A stretch of DNA of 64,000 nucleotides from Amphiura filiformis (taxonomy: Eukaryota; Echinodermata; Ophiuroidea; Amphilepidida; Amphiuridae), in contig NC_092631.1 of assembly GCF_039555335.1 (NCBI RefSeq), forward strand, positions 1,550,001 through 1,614,000. Reading direction: 5' to 3'. Every line of letters begins with the position of its first letter. The stretch's first letter is position 1. Shown piece by piece: positions 58,730 to 64,000 of this stretch. Below the pieces are notes generated by a model, which did not search any database, was not told the origin of the DNA, and saw only the letters and a list, made by a program, of their open reading frames with translations. A program made the position numbers and the translations under genes.

Positions 58730-58868
58730 CGTCATTGGGTAGGAAAAACCTCTTATGTGTCATTGGCCCCTGAACATGTTAAAAACAAAACCTATGTAAC
58801 CAATTGGCAGTTTTGTTTAAAACATGTTCAGGGGCCACAAGTACATGAGGTTTTCCTGCCCAACGACG
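58730..58868. mobile_element. 139-bp palindrome, ~60-bp arms
   Basis: CGTCATTGGGTAGGAAAAAC, GGCCCCTGAACATGTTAAAA and ACAAAAC are mirrored by GTTTTGTTTAAAACATGTTC, GGGGCC and GTTTTCCTGCCCAACGACG, with a loop of about 20 bases. The + frame 58664-59044 runs across it and is unlikely to be a gene. Confidence 0.72.
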
Positions 58869-60017
58869 AAGCATTCCTATATCAATCTGCATCATTACCA
58901 GCCTGCCAATTTGGTAATGATCAAAGTATAGTACTTGCCCTTTATAAATATTGCTATATCATCACAGACACAAGGAATAAACAAACATTGGAAGTAATGC
59001 ATGTGCATCATTTAAGTGCTAACATTTTTAAACAGCATTCATGAAAAACAATGCATAGGTTTCTTCCTATTGCAGAATGATGAAACAAAACCTTACCAAA
59101 TCATTTTCACAAACTATTCAGAGATTTCTTATACAGTAGAGTTATCTGTAAAATTCAATATTAGTTATATAATCTTAACCATTTACTTCCTTAAATGATA
59201 CCACTGTGCATCACAATGTAAACAGACATCCATGATCATGCAGGTACTAGGTCCTACTTCACAATATAAGGTGAGCTTGGATTGGCTTAAACAAATGGGG
59301 TCATGCAGCTCCAAGCTCTATTTAGAAATATAATACCAGCCCTGATTGGCTGAAATGCGGGGTTCATGCACCTATCAGCTTTACACTAGCATATAAGAGA
59401 AGTCATGATTGGCTGAAACAAAACATTCCATGCATAGCATTGGTGAATTTCAAACTTAACACAAAGCTTTACAATCAGTCAATGAAACAAGTGGTCACTT
59501 CAGTGTAAAAGCAAACAAAGACCTTTCACTTGTGTATTAATTAATCAACAATGGGAAAACAATATGAAAGGATTGCCCTAAATTGTTGATCTCATTTTTT
59601 ACTAATAATTTGTCCATTTTTTGCTACAGTTGTAACAATATAATGATAATAAAATTCCTACAGATATGATTTTGTTAATTAAAAGGTACATAATATGGAA
59701 TAATATTGGTTTTCCAGTTAATGTTTACCACTCACTCTGATGTCCTAATTAAAATAAAATGAATTAAATCAACAAAACGCTTGTACTTCCTTTATATACA
59801 ATATTCTAATTTGAACTTAAAGTAATGAGTTGCACATTAAAGTCAAGTTATAAAATGAAAAAAAAAAATGAAAAAAAAGTACAATTTCTTGACTTCACAT
59901 GCATGTTTGGTGTAGTGATGATGATTCTAAGCGTTGTGATGTACTCGGGTACCATTGTTAATTTAATATAATAGAAAGAACACTGGCACCAGCCAAATTC
60001 CAACCTGATGCCATATT
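58869..60017. other. AT-rich intergenic DNA with ATTGGCTGAA words
   Basis: GATTGGCT(G/T)AAA recurs near 59279, 59343 and 59408 with spacing of about 64 bp, suggesting a degenerate tandem repeat. No gene recognised. Confidence 0.4.
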
Positions 60018-60296
60018 GGGCTATTCCATTTAAAATCCACCCTCCCCCTGTGGAAGATTTAGCTCAAGTCTGCCACAGAGGGAGTATCAATTTTGAATAG
60101 AATAGACAATTGGGTAACTTCCATTTGTAATACTCACTCCAGTTGTGGAAGATATAGGTAAAGCCATAATACAGGGGGAGTATGGGTTTCAAAATGATTA
60201 CCTCTGACCAATTACATTTGAAAAACATACTCCGACTGTGGAAGATATTTCCAAAATCTTCCACAGGGGTAGTGTGGATTTCAACTGGAATAGCCC
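60018..60296. mobile_element. GGGCTATTCC foldback MITE family, copy 4 (expanded)
   Basis: GGGCTATTCCATTTAAAATC and, mirrored, GATTTCAACTGGAATAGCCC. ATT outside both ends. The inside is longer, with several TGTGGAAGAT / ATCTTCCACA units. Confidence 0.8.
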
Positions 60297-60468
60297 ATTG
60301 CAAATTGGCTGATATACATAAATCTTCTAAAAATACATTTTAACTTTGTATCATTATAATACTTCATTGAAATGTGTGGATCCACACAATTCATCATACC
60401 CACAAAGTTTTAATCATATTACTTATAGTTTATATTACATTTCTTTCCCCTTCAATACTTTGCATATG

Positions 60469-61554
60469 CAGTCGGAGGGCCATCGTGCGCGTTTTCCGTT
60501 AAAGGTCAAATTATTAACGTACGCGACCTTTGCAAAAATGACCGTCGCACTCTTGGGTATGCTTTTTTACCTTTCCCATGGAAAGTTTCGATTTTAAATG
60601 TATCGTATTATGTGTAGCCAATCATTTTGGGCAATTTACAAATAAGCTTGTATTGAAAATATCTTCACAATTCTCTACTTGATTCCCATTTTGTCTACTT
60701 ATGTTGTTAGAATTCGTGATTTTTGCGCTTGCTTTATCTTCATATTTATTTTCGTTGCTAAGGACTTCTAACCCGGATATTTTCTGTCTTAACGCTTTAA
60801 TCATTCTAATTTTTAGCCAGACAAGTAATTTCAACCTTTATCTATCGATTAGTCTTTGTCCCAAATATTGAACTTAAAAATTTAAGTTGTTAAAATGGTT
60901 TAAATTGGTTACCCAGATTCGGCCCATGCAGGAAAATTAAGTAAACAACTTCATAACAATACCGCGTGACTTGACACCATGAACGAGTACACGCAGCGAC
61001 TTTTGTTGCGCCTAAGCGCGCCATTCATCTGCGTTCAGTGAAATACGCGCGCGCAGTTTAACACTGCTCGAATGAACTTTCTCAATGTTGTTGTCGCATG
61101 GCCTACTGAATACTGGTATTTTTCCGTCTTGTAAAATACCCTTTTCATCCCGGCAGGTTTTTGTCTTAACCAACCAAAAATCTTGATTTTTTAATATGAG
61201 GATAATAAGCCATGTTTCTAATCATATGCAAATTCCTGATTTATGAACTCGCACCAGTTTTAAAATATAATAGTTTTGGTTACTCTTTTATCTCAATTCA
61301 TGACAAAAATTTGTGTTTATGTGCCCATATCATATTCCTTGCAAAGCTACGGTACTTTTTGTGAACATATATGGAATGTTGAAAGCCTTTCTTATAGTTA
61401 TTTATAAAATATATAGCTATTAGGAGTTGTAGAGAGAATTTTGGAAGCTTTTAAAACTGCAACCCAAACCAAGCAAATTTGAATTTTCGTTGTGTGCGTA
61501 TTCATAGCGTACAGTTTACTAATAGCGCGTCAAAGTTGAATGGCCCTCCAACTG
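60469..61554. mobile_element. 1.1-kb element with CAGTYGGAGGGCCAT ends
   Basis: The left end CAGTCGGAGGGCCATC is mirrored by ATGGCCCTCCAACTG at the right. TATG flanks both ends (60465-60468 and 61555-61558). The CAG..CTG ends are hAT-like but the duplication is only 4 bp by eye. GCGCGC-rich patches lie at about 61010-61060. Non-coding. Confidence 0.6.
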
Positions 61555-61971
61555 TATGGAGTAAGACCTTATCCAAAATTCAACAAAATAAAATTGTTTA
61601 ATTCTGTGTAAGAAATTCAAACAGCATGAAATTGCATCAATACATCTAATTTACTCAATATGAAAAATATAAAGATATATGGTTGACCATAGGGGGACCT
61701 GCTTGGAAACTTGGAAGAAAGTTATATTGTAAGAAAGTTACATTTTGTGGACATGACCGTCAACATAAAAGCCGGGGATCCCCCATTTCCATAAGGCAGT
61801 ATGAACTTGGTTTAGTAATTTTGTTTTACACTTTGGAAGGATAGACAAATCATTTAAAAAAAATCCTATTCAAAGTGGTCAGACTCTGCCATGTGCACGG
61901 CAAACTTTGATTTAAAGTATGCATTTCTTGGCCTTCTGCATGTAATGCATTGTGCTGAGACGAATACCTTT
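61555..61971. other. AT-rich intergenic DNA, no feature recognised
   Basis: No repeat boundary or gene seen. Confidence 0.4.
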
Positions 61972-62233
61972 ATAACATTCAAGCTTTAATATTTTGCAGT
62001 AAACCTTTGATGAGCAGCGCATACTACAGTGATGTTGCAAAGTCAGAGCTAACAATGTGTACGGCACAAAGTTCATTCATAAATTTCCACTCGGCAACAG
62101 CAGGTCGCCTCAGCAGCCAATCAGAGACAAGTGTGCTTCAACGCACTAGATACGCGATGTACGCTATTAAAGTAAGTTAAAATACGCTCTTGTCAAAGGT
62201 TTACTGCAAAATATTATAAAAGACGCATGTTAT
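61972..62233. mobile_element. Foldback element (AATATTTTGCAGTAAACC)
   Basis: AATATTTTGCAGTAAACCTT near 61988 is mirrored by AAGGTTTACTGCAAAATATT near 62195. Flanking ATAACATTC / GCATGTTAT extend the pair outward. Arms about 50 bp, spacer about 160 bp. Confidence 0.65.
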
Positions 62234-62314
62234 CAACCCATTTCAGGCTTTTGCCAATAAACACCGGAGGTACATTATTTATATGGTAGATTTATAATAA
62301 CATAATCCGCTATT

Positions 62315-62500
62315 GGGCTATTCCAGTTGAAATCTATACACCACCTATAAAAAACATTACCTTAATCTCTCACACAGGGAGTGTGAATTTCAAATGTGGT
62401 TACCTGAATGAGTGACTCCATTTGAAATCTACACCAGTAACACCCCCTGTGTGAGAGATTAAAGCCATGGCTTCCATAGGGGGTATAAATTTGAACTGGG
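62315..62500. mobile_element. GGGCTATTCC foldback MITE family, copy 5 (right end damaged)
   Basis: GGGCTATTCCAGTTGAAATC at the left. The right inner part (CTTCCATAGGGGGTATAAAT) is present, but the last bases have diverged after TTGAACTGGG. Confidence 0.75.
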
Positions 62501-64000
62501 AGTCTAACTTCTTTCCTTAAAACCCCGTTAAATTGTTACAAATTACATAATCGACGATACCTTACTGACTTACCCTGTAATATACATGCTATGTGAGATC
62601 AAGTATGCTTTAGATAAACAAGTCCACTGTTTTTGGCCGATCTGGGACTTATTCAGCTTTATATGTACACCTCTTTATAAGAAGTAACAGTAAGAAATGT
62701 ACAATGTATTTTACCTATAGAAAACCTAGAAACATTACTTGGACACACCAAAAATAGCAACTCAGTCGCTGCAAAAAAAATTTATATTGCAATCTTATAT
62801 GCATTTGCACTTTAAATATTTGCATATATAAAACATTAACGATGCATATTGGAAGAAGAAAAAGGAAAACAATACCATGCTATTGCTAAGGCCACATAAA
62901 ATCCAAAATTTGTTTCAAGTCCCCATAATTTTGGAAAAGTGAGGAGAGAGGGAGATTTTTTAAAACAGCAATTGACATTGCTAGCAGTTTCCAGCATCTT
63001 TGAGGAAAATGAAGTGGCCATTTTTTAATTTTAAGATTATGAGGGTCAGACCCCTTAAAGTTCCACAAAAATACTTGTAAGTGATTCATATTGACTAATA
63101 ATAAACTTGTTAATCAGCATGAACATTTTATTTTACTAAAATACGAAAAACTTAAATCTAATATGAAAACTGAAAAAAATTTGTTGAATGAACTGATCCC
63201 AGAAAGTGAGAACGAAGGCGGACGTGAAACAAATTTATTTTTTATGTGGCCTAAAAAAGAAACCACCTTGCATTATTTTATTTTGGCTGAACACAGAGCA
63301 AATGATACATCTGCCGTCTATTAATTTTTTGCTTTAGTCACACTACTATTTTGGTAAATAAATTAGCATAGAAGAAAACACTGGGTACCACGAGTACATC
63401 ACTGTATGATACAGAAAATTTACATGGTTGGTTGGTACCTATCAAGTATTTGAAAAACACAAACAAAAATAGTTGGTACAAAATAGTTTCAACAGCTTTC
63501 TTTTTTTTTCGCACAAAATTTGTTTGAGTCTGTTGTGAGCGACAGCTCACTGGGTAACAATTACCCCAGACCCAGGGGCCAAAAAGCCCAGTTTACACAG
63601 AGGCCAAAAGCAAACCTCAATCAGAGATTTTATATAATGAGATAAGACACTCTCTACAAACTGCCTATACCATGCTATACAGCAGTTGAAGACAGGCAAT
63701 TCGAAAGCGTCGTCACCGGCAAAGTCTTACTACGATCGTGTAATGAGAAGATACCATAGAGTCCTATATACAGATCTGAGGAAGAGACGGTCCGAATTGA
63801 CCTACCTTGACCTATAATTTATCAAGGAATCACATTTTTGTACCGCTCACAAAACAAAGAGTATAAGTCCGCCCACCGCTGTCAATCATTCTAATGAACA
63901 AATAAAACAAGCTCTGGCAATGCCGTAATCCTAATTATAAATGAGAAAATCACATTGTACATGTACTGTCTGCTGTACTAGATGTCTTCCAACAAGTGCC
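62501..64000. other. AT-rich intergenic DNA, no feature recognised
   Basis: Only short chance frames (62836-63021, 62886-63089, 63091-63324, 63338-63550). Confidence 0.4.

Noticed and set aside
58664-59044. 126-codon + strand frame
   Set aside because: It runs through a near-perfect palindrome (58730-58868). The translation is not protein-like, and nothing supports splicing.

Overview
This looks like AT-rich, gene-poor nuclear DNA from an invertebrate animal. The signs are a C2H2 zinc-finger array in animal style behind a splice acceptor, tRNA-derived sequences, histone-type 3' stem-loop motifs, microsatellites, and a very dense load of short non-autonomous DNA transposons (MITEs and foldback elements). 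The TTA/TAA, TTAA and 8-bp target duplications and the frequent palindrome TAGGCCTA remind me of ambulacrarian deuterostomes (echinoderms, hemichordates). That placement is memory-based inference and was not checked. There is no operon structure, no bacterial-style coding density and no rRNA.

The only convincing protein-coding sequence is at about 27.2-28.9 kb on the + strand. It is an intronless run of 13 intact 84-bp C2H2 zinc-finger repeats. A 1-bp deletion follows, then five more intact fingers in the shifted frame, then a nonsense codon and decayed fingers. A splice acceptor lies just upstream and a poly(A) signal downstream. The fingers are nearly identical except at the DNA-contact positions -1, +3 and +6, and they all lack the hydrophobic helix residue (usually Leu) of the family.

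Layout. 0-2.2 kb: a long foldback element with a tRNA-like sequence in each arm. 2.7-5.1 kb: a GC-rich TIR element, a dispersed repeat and a palindromic MITE. 5.2-12 kb: mostly unique AT-rich DNA, with two histone-like 3' stem-loops on the minus strand near 6.6-6.7 kb. 12-24 kb: dispersed repeat pairs, PIF/Harbinger-like MITEs (TAA/TTA duplications) and a nested insertion. 22.8-26.1 kb: an 86-bp minisatellite, an (ATTCT)n tract and a local duplication. 26.5-30.2 kb: the zinc-finger locus flanked by MITEs. 31-44.9 kb: many TIR elements, including hAT-like ones with 8-bp duplications and a foldback built from CGTAAGTG/CGTATGTG motifs. 46.3-47.2 kb: a 55-bp-unit satellite. 47.4-54.4 kb: further MITEs, including two insertions of a 75-95 bp element and a TIR element holding CCCTAA telomere-like repeats. 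54.4-62.5 kb: foldback elements, one with a CRE palindrome in each terminal repeat, and several copies of a family starting GGGCTATTCC. 62.5-64 kb: nothing recognised.

Apart from the zinc-finger locus, every short open frame I examined looked like chance or repeat-derived sequence. No transposase, integrase or reverse transcriptase was recognised, so all the mobile elements here appear non-autonomous. Coordinates and repeat boundaries were read by eye.
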